DNA of 64,000 nt from NCBI GenBank assembly GCA_029532415.1, contig JAQOTA010000054.1, forward strand, positions 3,410,001 through 3,474,000. The letters are read 5' to 3'. Position numbers and translations under genes: made by a program. Source of the stretch: Marasmius tenuissimus. Taxonomy: Eukaryota > Basidiomycota > Agaricomycetes > Agaricales > Marasmiaceae. The notes beneath the pieces are model-generated. The model ran no database searches and was not told where the DNA came from. It saw only the letters and a list, made by a program, of their open reading frames with translations. Positions 1 to 11,677 of the stretch are shown here, piece by piece (within the stretch, counting starts at the first letter, position 1; each line of letters starts with the position of its first letter).

Positions 1-598
1 ATCTCAACCACAGCCTCCTTCTCGAGGGGATCAATCAGTTGCCCACGCCATTCAATAGGGAGGACCAAAGCATCGTGAGGAAGTACAAGGACTTCTTTGC
101 GAGTTATGGCACACACGTCGTCACGGCCGTAGAATACGGCTCCATCTTCCAATTGGTGAGTCCATCATATAGCTTCTTCTACGATCAAAACCTAGACTCG
201 GGGGTTCATTACAGCAAGCATGGGGTTCCAATGAGAACCCGGAAGTCAACGAAGCATGGATTGAGGACGTCAAAGCGAATTATGAGGGGCTTCCCAGCGG
301 AGGGGAGTACGATCCGCGTATCAAGAAGACGGAACAGTACAAAGCATATTGGGATCTGAAGTTCGCTGGTGCAGGCTGCGTAGGAGGAGAACCTCCCTTG
401 GCACATACCCTCTTGACAGAGCAGACGTACCGGGCCCTCCAGGAATGGGCGAAGACCGGCGCGAAGAACGCCGAGGCCACCATCTTTTCCTTGTCCGAGC
501 TTTGGAGGTTGATGGAAGATTCCAGCGAGGGTGAAATAGTCAGATACGCTCACGATATCCACGAGGCGTACGAGTGGCTTCTGAACAACGACGACTGA
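1..598 (+). CDS. MACPF-domain protein, C-terminal part (cut by left edge)
   Basis: The frame is open from base 3 to a GT-AG intron at 156-214 (phase 0); exon 2 runs 215-598 and ends in TGA. The first exon carries a KDFFASYGTHVVTAVEYG segment, the family's F-x-x-YGTH-x-x-x-x-x-x-x-G signature. Exon 2 has AGAGCVGGEPPL followed by a helix-rich tail (TYRALQEWAK, SLSELWRLMED), as in the last third of fungal MACPF proteins. MACPF proteins insert into membranes, and fungal members range from pore-formers to poorly characterised secreted proteins. The start, any signal peptide and the membrane-inserting helices lie outside the window, so activity cannot be judged. The family call rests on the YGTH motif plus tail resemblance. 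Confidence 0.68.
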
Positions 599-2316
599 CC
601 GTCATTGTAGTGTTATGTCCCGCTTCGGGTCGCCACATAAGATTTGCGTCAAAATCATGGAATATTTCGTTCGCGATATCGACTGGGATACAGAGCGTGC
701 AATATAACGAAGTCCGGAGTGTAGAGACCCCTGCGCGAAAAAGAGCCGCACCTAGTCGATGATACTCCGCATATGGCCGTTCCTTGCGCATGAGCCCCGA
801 GCACCTATCATCATCAGGCTATTGGGGCTCGTCAGAAAGGGCTGTCATGAGGTGTGATGCATGGTTTGCTCGTTGAGCCTCAAGGCTAAGCGCCGTAGAT
901 CTGAAAGCTGGTACATTGGCAATGATATGAGGTTGGGGAGGTAGCCCATCTCTTCGCTCGTAAGTCTTGTTATTGAATGACCGAGTCCCAACACTTTGGT
1001 AGTCTCGCAAAGCCAGACTACAAAACAACGAGCTCTTTGGTTAAATTTGAGTGTCGCTGTGTAACACTTTGGAGTGTGCCATGTGGCAAGTTCGAAGTAG
1101 TCCTACTGAGTTGGAAATGGCCGAACATCTAGTTGAGCATTTATGCTCTGTTAGGTTCATTGCGAGGCCGTTGATATTCAGGGGAAGGTACTAGGCATTG
1201 ATGCAGATGCGATGGGAACGCGCATGCATGTGCAGCGCACTCAAATTTAAATTGTGCGGCCTGAGAGAATTCGTGGACAACTGACACGTGACGTGATTGT
1301 CTCATGGCCGCCGAGTCCCGACGGCCCGGGCTCGAGCTCCCTGCTTTGACCGTACATAGTTTAGCTTTGACCATCATGAGCTTTCCAACGCGTCGTCTTT
1401 CGATATGTATCGAAACAAAATGTCAAAATGACGATCAGAGCATCGAGAGAACACGACCTGGACTGGATCTTTTACTCCTCGATTTTCATCTAACTCGACT
1501 TCTATACCAAGTCCGAGTCCCGACCTAACAGTCTGAGACCAGGCCGTTACCCTGATGCTCACCACTTATACAACAGAACGGCCTCGAAGACTCTGACGAT
1601 ACCGCTGGGCGAAGATCGCGTGTACAGAACGCTATCTACGTGAGTAGCTCTCTAGTACTTTCTCTGACCTTGTCTTCATCTGTGTCTCGATCTACACCTT
1701 TTTATGGCATAGCTAGCTAGGCTAGAAGATGTGGTCTCACTCTTGAATAGGGCGCTGTCTTCGCAACTCAATACGTCTCATTATCCACGCTATCATATGT
1801 ATGTACCTCCTTTGTTTCTCACCGATTTTCGTCACCGACTAATTCCCAATTGTTTTGGTCGCGGTTTTGTATAAGTATTGGGTGAGGCCATGCGATTCAT
1901 CATCTCCTCCCAATTGAACCTGACTTTACCACGAACCCAGAGGTCATGATTTCTACCAAAGTTACCAAAGACAGACCACAGAAATGGCGCTTTGGCCCGC
2001 TCAAACCATGCAGTGTGGTCTCTAGTACTCATGATTTCGAATCCTTACTGTTGGTTGGGACTCGAAGAAGTGCTGAAACAGGCTATATTCTGCACGATCC
2101 AAGTCTAAGGTCAAGTATGCGTCATCTAAGGAATGGGCATTTCCACTGAGAACAACCGTCCGCCGAGACCATGATATTCCGACATCATGAGCGCCCAATA
2201 GGAATAAAGTTTCTTGCGGGGGAAAAATTGACGACTTCTGCGATGGCCATAATTATAAGTATAAAAGGCCAAGAAAGGGCCAACGCTTGAGACCTTTTCC
2301 TCTCCCATACTTTGCG
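599..2316. other. Gene-poor interval
   Basis: No open frame here reads like a protein and no splice chain could be assembled. The last 60 bases hold TATAAAAGG at about 2259-2267, a plausible TATA box for the secreted-protein copy starting at 2317. Confidence 0.5.
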
Positions 2317-2990
2317 ATGAAGTTCACTCAAATTCTCCTCCCGGTCCTCGCCCTCCCTCTCTCCGCTCTTTCTATCGCTCCGCCTTCCACTCTTACTCTG
2401 ATTGTACCGAATCCCCAAGCATTGTCTGCCGGAATCGGCAATTGATCTTGGCTTCCTCTAGGTATCTCAGACGATAACCCCAACCAATACGTCGGCTTGC
2501 GGCGTGTCGTCTCCTGGACTATGACGGCTCCCAACGGAACCATGATCATGGATAGCACGCTCGGATCATTGCAGGACTGTCGCCTCTATCCGGGCACAAG
2601 AGGTGCAGGGTTCGCGGCTGTTCACCAAGAGGGGACGTGAGTTTCCATAATCCCTAACCACGTTTCTTCATTAAAATGGGCGTTTAAAGCTATACGGGTC
2701 GTTGGAACATTACATATGCAATCGCTAACTCTCCTGATCTCTGCACCCGGGACGAATCTGTATCGCTCTCTCTCCAGAACTTTACACTCGAACATAGCTT
2801 CGAGGTTCATTTAAGTGGGGAGGCTACTGGATCACCGGCGCAGGCAAGATCGCTGGAAACCACCATCACACGATCGCTGGGCAGCCAGCCTACTGGAGAG
2901 GTCTCATTGAATTCGGGGCCGGCTTCAATCGGGAAGACTGAACTCGTTCCGATACTTCTTGTTGTCAGAATAGTCATGGGCATGCTGTAG
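2317..2990 (+). pseudogene. Small secreted protein, copy 1, with in-frame TGA
   Basis: Exon 1 is 2317-2636, the intron 2637-2689 (phase 2), exon 2 2690-2990. The start MKFTQILLPVLALPLSALS is a clean signal peptide. Codon 43 is TGA (2443-2445), where the paralogue at 3581 has a glycine codon; the frame is otherwise open and alignable through the stop (GIGN-stop-SWLPL against GIGNGSWLPI). Shared blocks are GLRRVVSWTM, APNGT, W-x-x-x-YAIANS, LC, and NFTLE, and both copies end in a short hydrophobic helix (VPILLVVRIVMGML here). The family is not recognised. It may be a pseudogene. Alternatively, an in-frame 57-nt GTACCG..CTCTAG segment (2404-2460) could be removed as an exitron and take out the stop. 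Confidence 0.55.
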
Positions 2991-3580
2991 GGTATTACCG
3001 TAAGGCAAGCATTCTGGCAATTTTCGTCCTTTCTGAGCGCAAGGAATAGACGAGTGTACTGGTCTAAATCATTCAGGTACTGCCATGTTTGTAACTCGTG
3101 CCAACTATTGAGAGCAGTAATTCCGACTGGGAGGTACCGAACGTTCGATCTGCTTTGATACTTATATGGCCTCTTTCACATCGATCCTGGATGGGCGCTC
3201 GAATTCAAATCCCACCATCGTCTTCAACCCAAATCCGCCATCGCCCGAGTCGCCTTATCCAGCTCAGGAAGGCAACTCAACTTTCCACTTGTCCTAGAAC
3301 CTGATCGCACCGTTTGCGGCCCATCATGCTACATTTGTGGCTATCATCCTACTAGCCGGACGGTAGACCCAGACCCAGTACCGGGCAGCACCACCCGGAA
3401 CCAACGCATCGATGTGTGTGTGTTCCCGTCCATCAGTCACACTACCCACATATCAGTGAATAATTTATATAGTACGTTCAGGTCCAACAATGAGCATTCA
3501 TCTCTGTTCTGGTAGGCACATATAAGCAATTGATGAATCCCCAAGTCGAGCCTCTTGTCTCTCGCTGTTCCCCTCCGACA
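2991..3580. other. Intergenic region between the secreted-protein copies
   Basis: No supportable coding region. AATTTATATAG at about 3465-3475 is AT-rich and could serve as the core promoter of copy 2. Confidence 0.4.
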
Positions 3581-4258
3581 ATGTTCAGGACAGCATTTCT
3601 GGCTATCCTTGCCTTTTCTCTTTGCGTCCTCTTCGTCGACTTTCCTCCTCTCGTCACCATGATCTCTCCGAATTCGTCCCAACTTTCCTCTGGGATTGGC
3701 AACGGATCATGGCTTCCTATTGTGGCGTGGGGCCCGACCATGTCGAAGACATACGAGGGCCTAAGGCGTGTCGTCTCATGGACCATGGCAGCGCCCAACG
3801 GCACTATCGTAACGGAGTCCACCCTCGGAACATTCAACGCATGTATTCAAGAAGCAGAGTCCAGCGGAGCAGTAAGCTATGCGCCAGTTGATCAGGAGGA
3901 AAAGTAGGTCTCATTCTACCCTCATTCAAGAGTCGCGACTTGAACGTGTTTCACTCCCAGCTACGAAGCTCGCTGGTATCTCTTCTACGCGATCGCCAAT
4001 TCTCGTAATCTATGTACAAAGGAGGAACCACTCTCTCTCACCTTCCGGAACTTTACACTCGAGTCTCACTTCAGAGTTCGTTTGAATGGTAGCTTGGTCA
4101 ACGGATCCGAGTCACAGGCAAGGTCCATGGGGGATACCATGAACTGGCCATTGAACGAGCATTCCTTCAACTGGGGTTCGCCGTCCCTCGGGAGCGCCAA
4201 GCCCCTGATACGTTTTCTCATTTCCGGAGTTCTGATAGGTACGGGCATCTTGATGTAA
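3581..4258 (+). CDS. Small secreted protein, copy 2 (intact)
   Basis: Exon 1 is 3581-3903, the intron 3904-3960 (phase 2), exon 2 3961-4258, giving 206 aa. The N-terminus MFRTAFLAILAFSLCVLFV is a signal peptide. The mature part has two conserved-looking blocks shared with copy 1 (GLRRVVSWTMAAPNG and NFTLES), several N-glycosylation sequons (for example NGS, NFT) and a terminal hydrophobic stretch (FLISGVLIGTGILM). That end could be a tail anchor or GPI signal. The start was chosen because it opens the signal peptide. No family is recognised. The intron has the same position and phase as in copy 1, showing a tandem duplication about 1.26 kb apart. Confidence 0.72.
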
Positions 4259-4272
4259 TCCCAGTTGCGATA

Positions 4273-4655
4273 CTGGGTTTTGCATAATAGCGTGAACATG
4301 CGAAAAAAATATTTCGCCTTCCGTGACCCGGTCCGACACTTCCAGCCGCTGTGGCAACACGGAGATTTGACCTCCGTCGGGATATCCCGCAGTGGCTTTG
4401 ACCTTCTCTAAGTGGAATGTGTACCATTGAAGCCCACAGGTAGGTTTATTTATCCTGTTCTGGGATGTCTCAACCGGTTCAGACTTGCCTGGAGTTAGTA
4501 TTGTGGGTGGAAGTCAGAAAGCTCACTCGAAGCTCAACCTTGCAGGTCTCTCAAACCAACGGCAGCCCATACTGCCCCACCGGCAGTATGAGCGCTCCGA
4601 GGAGCCCGACGTGAAATAAAAAAATCGAATGTTCACGCTATTATGCAAAACCCAG
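4273..4655. mobile_element. MITE 1 (383 bp, TA target-site duplication)
   Basis: A perfect 27-bp terminal inverted repeat begins CTGGGTTTTGCATAATAGCG at 4273 and is mirrored at 4629-4655; TA dinucleotides flank it at 4271-4272 and 4656-4657. It has no coding capacity. TA duplication with long TIRs fits a non-autonomous Tc1/mariner/pogo-type element. It sits 12 bp after the stop of secreted copy 2 and about 120 bp from the stop of the convergent ankyrin gene, so it may supply 3' UTR or terminator sequence. Confidence 0.85.
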
Positions 4656-4776
4656 TAGTACTCTCGCCGTTTATTCACCCCGTATAATATATATAGCCTT
4701 AACGAATAGATGATCCTGATAAACCTTGTTGAAAACAAACGATAACAAAAACTATATTACATATCCATAGGCCACC

Positions 4777-7700
4777 TCAGGCCACGATGTTCCCCAATCC
4801 TTGATACTTGAAGACCATCGCTCCATCGGGTATCTTTCGCTCGTCTTTCTCCTCTGGTTCCAACCCATCGTCATGTTCGTAAGCCTCCCTCTGCTTCCTC
4901 GATTCTATCTTGCTCAAATCACCCATGACCGATTTCTGCACATCAACTAGGTGTACAAGCTTCCGCTCGCTGGGTCTGGCCTCGACGGCCTCCTTCACGT
5001 ATGCGTAAGTTTTCTCCTTGTCACAGACATCATACCTCCGAATTCCTCTTTTTTCCTCTTCCTCCTTCTTGCGTTGTGCCTTCTCCGCCTTCTCTGCTTC
5101 ACGCTTTTTCCTGGCTTCGTAGTCGGGCTTCGCACTAGCAAGCTGGGTCTCCAAGTATCTCGCGAAAGCCGAAAGCTCTTTCTCGAGCTGCGAGTCCTTC
5201 GCAAGTTTTTGGTCGGACGACAATGCAGCGATCATCTTCCGAAGCTCCGGCACACCCTTTTTCAGCTTCTCCACATCGCGACGGGTGGGGATGGTGTGCC
5301 GCGCAGAGGAAGATACCGCAGAAGTGTGCCCGTTAACATCAGTGACCACGGAAAGAAGATGCTGTAAGGTAGCAATCTCGAAAGGCGTATCGCCCACGCC
5401 ATTCTCTGAGTGCAATTCCTCTGTGGGTGATCCCTGTAACAGCATCTTGGTGATTTCTGGGCGAGCAATCAGAACGGCGGTGTGGAGGGGAAGTGATCCT
5501 TTGATGTCGCGAATAAGTACGCTCAACTTGTCGAAATTGATTATTGCCTCTACGATATCCATGCGGCAATTTTCCACTGCCAAGTGCAAGGGCTATTATA
5601 ACGATTGGTATCGAAATTTAGATGCGTGAAAGAGGGCCAGTTGACGTACCGTATGAAGCTGCTTCTTCGATTGTTGGACCAGTAAAGCTTGACTGACATC
5701 GCGTGATAGTTTCTTCAAGAAATGCTGGAATAAAAGGAAGTCACCACTTCCAGCAAGAATATGATAAATGTTCCAGCTGCTCAGTAAGTTAGCCAAAGTC
5801 GCTGGGAAGCTGAAGGACGCCTGCTTACCCGCGACAATCGACCTGGGTGGGCGAAAGGCCATTGGAAAGCAAAAAGTCGACCATCTTAGTAGTGCATCCG
5901 CAGTGAATTGCAAGCATCAGGAGATTGTATCCAATAAACTTGATACTACAAAACAAAGGCGAATCAGATGCTGCGAAGTGTTGTGCATAGACGTCACTCA
6001 CTCTTGCTTCAGTGCCATCGACATGAGTTTAGGGTCGCTCGCGAACAGATGCTTGACCACCTTCAAATCCGGGTGAAGCAGTGCTGCAGAGAGTGGCGAC
6101 TCTCCGATGGTATTGATGGTCCAACCCAACCACTGCGGGAGCACCTTGTCAAGGTCGTGAGTTCGACGGAGGGAAATGGCCAATGGGTCGCTATTGCACA
6201 TCGAATAGTAGCGATAAGCATCCAATGGGCGTTCGGATTTCAAGTAGTCGAGTATGGCCAATGACCCAGAGTGTGCTGCACGCCAGACTAAGGGTAAGGT
6301 AACTTGGGCTTCATCATGATCGGCGTTGGGGTCATTCTTCGCTGCTAGGTCCTTGCGTTTCTTCCCATGGACGTTCAGCCCGTAGTAGACCTTATTCTTG
6401 TCGTTCACGGCATGCACTTCTTCCTGGCTACCCTCATCGCCTTCTTTCGTACTCGGCTTGCGGCTGACGGTCACCCCACGTCCGGTCCTTCGAATAAACT
6501 CGTGGAGCAGTTCGGGCTTGTCACGGGAAACGATGGTTTCCAAGAGCCGGTCTAGCTCACGGTTGGTCAACATCAACGGGGGGTCTGAGAGCTTGTAGAG
6601 ACTAAATATGTTAGTAAAGGCGTGCGCATCGTCAAGCTCGACGGCTCCCGAAATGAGGTTGCTTGAATAGCCGCGAAGCCCACTTTCCGGATGTTTCCAG
6701 CAATACCCGATGTCTTGAAGCATCACCGATGGAGCGACTGGTGTCTGGACTGCAGAAGAACGCTTTGCAACATCGACGAAGTCAACGGGAGCCTTGTTGA
6801 CAGTATCATCTGAAGCCATGGAATCGGAGTCTGAGCCTTCTGATCCATCGTCTGAATCATCCTCATGAAATCCCTCTAGAACGGGTTATGAGAACCGATA
6901 CAAGGATACGAGCGTTGACGGAGCAGATTGACGTACCGAGATTGAACTTGAATTTCTTCTCTTTCCCGTCCGGCTTATATTGCGCAGCAGAGATGGTAAA
7001 AATGAGCCTTGCAGTGTCCCAGTGGCGTCTAGCCACTGCTACGAACAGTGTTGTTAGACCTGAAGAGAAAGTCAGCATAGTTTTCACCTCAAGGAGCGAG
7101 TAATAACAATGACAGACCTGTTTGACTCCAGTCGTTCGTAGGGTGTCCGATCTTCGCCGCGATCTGAATCGGCGACTGCTCGGTATTGGACCCTTCAGAG
7201 GGTAAGCAAAGCCGCTGAATTGTCGCATTGTCGCCCTTCCAACACGCCTCGAAGAGCTCCTCGTACTGCGCTACTTGGTGTTGAGGCACAGAATTCCCTC
7301 TACCGTAGTTATTCCCATCCATCATCTCGTACTTGATGGCCAAACCGCTTGTATCGAACACCACTGTGGTCTCCCCACCAAGCTTCTTTCGACGATGCTC
7401 TGGTTTGTCCTCATCGTTCGGATACAGATCGTTGTACGATTTTGCCTTGCGCGAAACCAAGAGCCGTTCCATGTCCGCGAGATAAGTCTTAACCTGCGTC
7501 CAAACCTGACGTGTCTCATCGGTCTTCTCTTTCTCTTCCTCTATCTCCTCGGGTGACTTCTCCCCGTTGTTGTTGTCAACCATGTGAAGATAGTTGACAC
7601 AGTAAGACTTCCAGGAATCTTCCGTCGGGCCCCCCTTCGCAACTTTTGACTCTTGGGCCTGCTCCTTATTCAAATTCGCGAGGGTTTCATCCACTTCGTC

Positions 7701-10700
7701 AATGCAAAACTGAACCCAATCAAGAAGCGACATCTTGTCCTGCTTCGAGACATACCGCTGCCGGGCCGCCGCAATAGCAACGTCTACTGAAGCACCTAAG
7801 GGGACGAGGAGCTGGACGAGATCGGAGTGGATACCCAGGGCATTCTCGATCAAAGGAGTGGTCATATCCAAACGATTCTCAGGTGTCTGGTTGTAAGAGT
7901 ACCTGGACGTGTTCCTTTGGGATCTGGACACAAGTTTTATCGTCAGCCCTCATACAAGATGATTTAGGGACGTAGGCACCTACTCCAACGTTAACGCTTC
8001 AGTAACATCCTTTTCGTCAAATACCAATTTGGCACCGTAGGCCAACAACGCAGCAACCATCGCATAGTTGTCACTTGAAATGGCATAGTTGAGGGGGAAT
8101 GTGGCGCTGCGATTGTAATACCTGCCGTCGACAGCAGGGAAGTTGATGATCGATGCAGCTTTGGGGTCAACTCGAAGTAAGGTCAAGACGAGCTGAGTCT
8201 TCTCGGCTTGAATGAATTTCGAGAGGATCGTTTCGAGCTCGTCATTGGCAGTGGAAGACGAGGCTCCTGCGGCTACCAACCGCTCAATAATCTTCATCGC
8301 CTCCGCTTCGTCTTGACGGTACATAGTCACAGTGAGAGGAACCAGAGCAGGGGCACCGCCGTATTTGGCTTGCGTAACTCGCGATAGGTCCATCTCCTCG
8401 TGGTCCAGAAGAGCATCTATAACCGGCAAAGACGCAAATAGGACCGCGTAGTCGAGGGGAGTCAGCGCAAGATCCCAATCCGGGGCATTGACGTCAAAGA
8501 CATCAGGTTCATCGTCCTCATCTTCCGGAAGCCCACCAGGTTCGGGTGTCTGAGGAGGCTCTTTCTCGCCTTCGTCGCTGCCGCTGTCATCACCGCCGTC
8601 GTCGTCGTCGTCGTCGTCCTCCTCCTCATCCTTCTCTCCGTCGGTGTCCTCACTCCCAATGTCCTCTTCGTCGTCAGCAGCATCCTCGTCCATGGACACG
8701 ACGCCATTATCATCTGAGCTCCAATCATCCTCCGAAGACGGTCGCTCAGTGACGACGTCTTTCATGACAACGTCTTCATCCTTGTTCTTATCCTCCTTCA
8801 ATTTGCCCTCCTTCTCCAACAGCTCCTTGTTGACCTTACTCCTCTCCAGCAGCTTCTTCACAACATCTGCCATATCCATCTTCGCCGCCAAATGCAGCGC
8901 AGTCCGTCCATCAGCCAAACGAGAGGTAATTCTCGCGCCGTTGTCGATGAGGTGACAGGCGATCTCATCCTGTTTCGCCATAATTGCAACGTGCAAGGGC
9001 ATCCGTCCAACATGGTCTCTTCTCGTCGGATCAGTGCCCTCCTCAATCATCTTCGCAACAGCCGCACGGTTGCCAGCGATGATGGCCGCAAAGAACTTCT
9101 CGGTTGGGCCGATGTACACCTGCTCGCTCCATTCGCCAACGTCGATGGGTTTGAAGCTTCCGGTCATACTCTGTCTCCCAGGATCCTCTTCGATGAAGCT
9201 AACACATTCAAGTAGTCCATTCAGAGGTCTTCTCCCAAAGAAGGTGAAACACTCACGAGATACGACCACGAATATATTGTTCATCCTCGTTCTTTTGGAG
9301 CTTGCGTTCGTCCTCATCAATCGGATCGGGGCAGCACTAAGAATGAAGTTATTAGGGAGGTAAGGAGACAGATGCATCCAGCGACGTACCTCACAACAGT
9401 CGGCGAGACACTCTTCCCCTGTACCGAAAAAGGCCGGGTGACGATGAAGTCGCCTGTCTTTGTTTTTCGGATTGAAAGGAGCTTTCAAGGACAACGGTTC
9501 AGTGAACGGTTCCGGGCGATGTCATCGAGCAACTTACAGTTCATTCCAAGGTCCTGGAAAACCATCGCAAATCTTAGTAAAGGCCTAGAGGTTCAAGATG
9601 GGGTGACTTACAGTCTGATACACCAACTTCTCAATCCTCCTAGCATCCCATCCAGGGCCATACGGAATGTGCAACGACACCACATCATAATCATTCATCT
9701 CCAAACCGCCGATCGCCATATTGGCCTTGAGATCTCCCTTCAACTGCTTCTTCCTTCGGGCATACCTGTTGAGCTCGTTGGGTCTACCACGAAGGGCACG
9801 GCGCGACTCGAGGAACTGATAGCGACTATCAGCATCCTTGAGCTTCTCAAATACAAGGAGACGAGCAAGTCCTTCGACCCGTGTGATAGAGCGCTCGTAG
9901 ATCTGGAACAATGCCTATGAGTGTCCCAAGTAAAAGTCATAAGCAGAGGGAAACTCACGGTTGGGTCAACGTCGGTACGATTGAGGGTAGGAACATAGAC
10001 CTCGAAAGAACGAGAGGAGTATTTCGCGAGCCGCACTTCGTACGACGGAGATCGGCGAGTCATATCGACAGTGTTGCATTGCCTCATCATCGCGATGATG
10101 GATCGTGGGTTACCCCAAACTCGAGAGCCTGGATGGCGTAGTAAGTAAAGATGAGAAGGGGACGAAAGGCAGACCACTTTATACATACCATCATAAGCGA
10201 AACAGGCCGAATCGATATCAAATCCAGCGAGAATCTCTGCGGGGGAGTTGTACAGACGAAGAACTATCTGTACCGAACGATACGGATATTGTGCTAACAA
10301 GAAGAAACAACGTGAGTGAACGAAGGTGATACAGAGAATGCGATCGCCTACAATGAATAGACACGGTGTGCTTTGTACGAACACAAGTCACATCCCAAGG
10401 GACTGAATCCCTGACGGCTTCATAGATCTTCGTGATCTTGACCTCAGCCTAAGAGTAATTTAATATGCCATGAGTGTCGAGTCTCGACCAACCCTAGAAT
10501 GGACGTAAACAAAACTCACCTCCTCAGGTGTCATCCCATACAGGAATAGATCGACATCAGAGGTCGGATAGGCACTGTTATGATAATATTTCCTCATCGC
10601 CCTCTTCGAAGCTTTCGCAGACTCCGGAAGAGGTGCCAAACACGCTAGCACAGCGCCTCCAGCAGCGACAACATTATCCCAATCCAACAACTGCGAGAGC

Positions 10701-11068
10701 GAGCCTTCTGTAAAGACCGACCAGTTCTTCTTGAACTCGTCTAGATCGGGCACCATGCATGGCTCTCCTTCCTTCTTCCGGTCTTCCTCCAACAACGGCA
10801 TCACATATTTTGCTGATAGAGCGTCCTCTTCGTCCTTCACAACACGAGCTCTGATGGCCCTGATATCGTCTGGAGCATCGTACACGTCGACGAGCCCAGC
10901 GTATTTGTCGTTCAAACGCGTGTTTTGCCTATCGGTTGCGAACAATTTGCGAAGTTCTGCTTCTTCATCGAGCGAGGGTTGGAGCACATCATTCAGAGAG
11001 ACTCCGGGTCCTTTGGGCAGGGATCGGACCCTCTGAAGGAAGGATTGAGCTTCTGGGTTCTGAGACAT
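4777..11068 (-). CDS. Giant ankyrin-repeat protein with nucleotidyltransferase-like N-terminus
   Basis: Fifteen phase-consistent exons: 11068-10520, 10448-10352, 10293-10189, 10128-9959, 9914-9612, 9553-9538 (16 nt), 9481-9390, 9336-9257, 9198-7984, 7923-7118, 7059-6937, 6875-6002, 5945-5829, 5776-5650, 5592-4777; 1829 aa. Residues ~130-180 have AAGGAVLACL then SDVDLFLYG, followed at ~240 by FDIDSACFAYDG; GG plus DxD plus a later acidic pair is the layout of a nucleotidyltransferase-fold domain. Ankyrin-type repeats follow (GRMPLHVAIMAKQDEIACHL, GRTALHLAAKMD, LMLAIHCG, PLHLAVENC). An acidic low-complexity linker (EDDDDDDDGGDD) sits near residue 600. A charged coiled-coil-like segment (EARKKREAEKAEKAQRKKEEEE) lies near the C-terminus. 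Whether the N-terminal domain is catalytic is unknown. The ends abut two MITEs. Confidence 0.85.
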
Positions 11069-11360
11069 GAAGGTTTGTGATAAGAGAGGGAGGCCTCGTT
11101 TCTGCCATTATATAGGGACGCAGAAAGTAGTTGTGGGAATGTTTTTGCAGCTGAGACTGACTGGCAATGACGTGCTAACGTAATTGATGCGCCTTGTGTC
11201 GCGGTCACGCGCCCCACGCGCCCTGAACGCGTCGGCATCCAGTGGGCGGGCATCGGGACCGCGTCCTCAATCAATTACAACCAGTCAAGGCCCAGTCAAG
11301 TCGAGTCAGAGTTTCCGCACCAGCTCCGCCACGTTCACGACATATTGTCTGGTGATCCTA

Positions 11361-11555
11361 CTGCCTTTTGCATAATTCTTCAGAGGTCGAGCTTCCGAAA
11401 CTTTTGTTTGTTTGGCTTGGAATTCTATTGAAATTCTATTAGATGCTCCTGGCAACAATGGGCGCTCAGTGGTTCAATAGAGTCCCAATAGATTTCTGAG
11501 CCAAACAAACAAAGGTCTTCAGAGCGCGACCTCTGAAGAATTATGCAAAAGGCAG
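11361..11555. mobile_element. MITE 2 (195 bp, TA target-site duplication)
   Basis: A perfect 29-bp terminal inverted repeat starts CTGCCTTTTGCATAATTCTT at 11361 and is mirrored up to 11555; TA flanks lie at 11359-11360 and 11556-11557. A second inverted pair just inside (TTTGTTTGTTTGGCT against AGCCAAACAAACAAA) would let the element fold back. It shares the end pattern CTGnnTTTTGCATAAT with the element at 4273. It lies between the ankyrin-gene start and the stop of the next gene. Confidence 0.87.
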
Positions 11556-11677
11556 TACGCGGTTGGCACGGTGGACATGTGCAGGAAAACATTTGCCATA
11601 GATCAAATGTACAGAGTCACGATAAATACACGTCCGAGTCCAGACTCCAAGGCACAACCTCCGCCAGCATGGGGTCG

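Noticed and set aside
8546..8955. Arg-rich and Ser-rich plus-strand frames
   Set aside because: They mirror the GAC/GAG acidic tract of the ankyrin protein.
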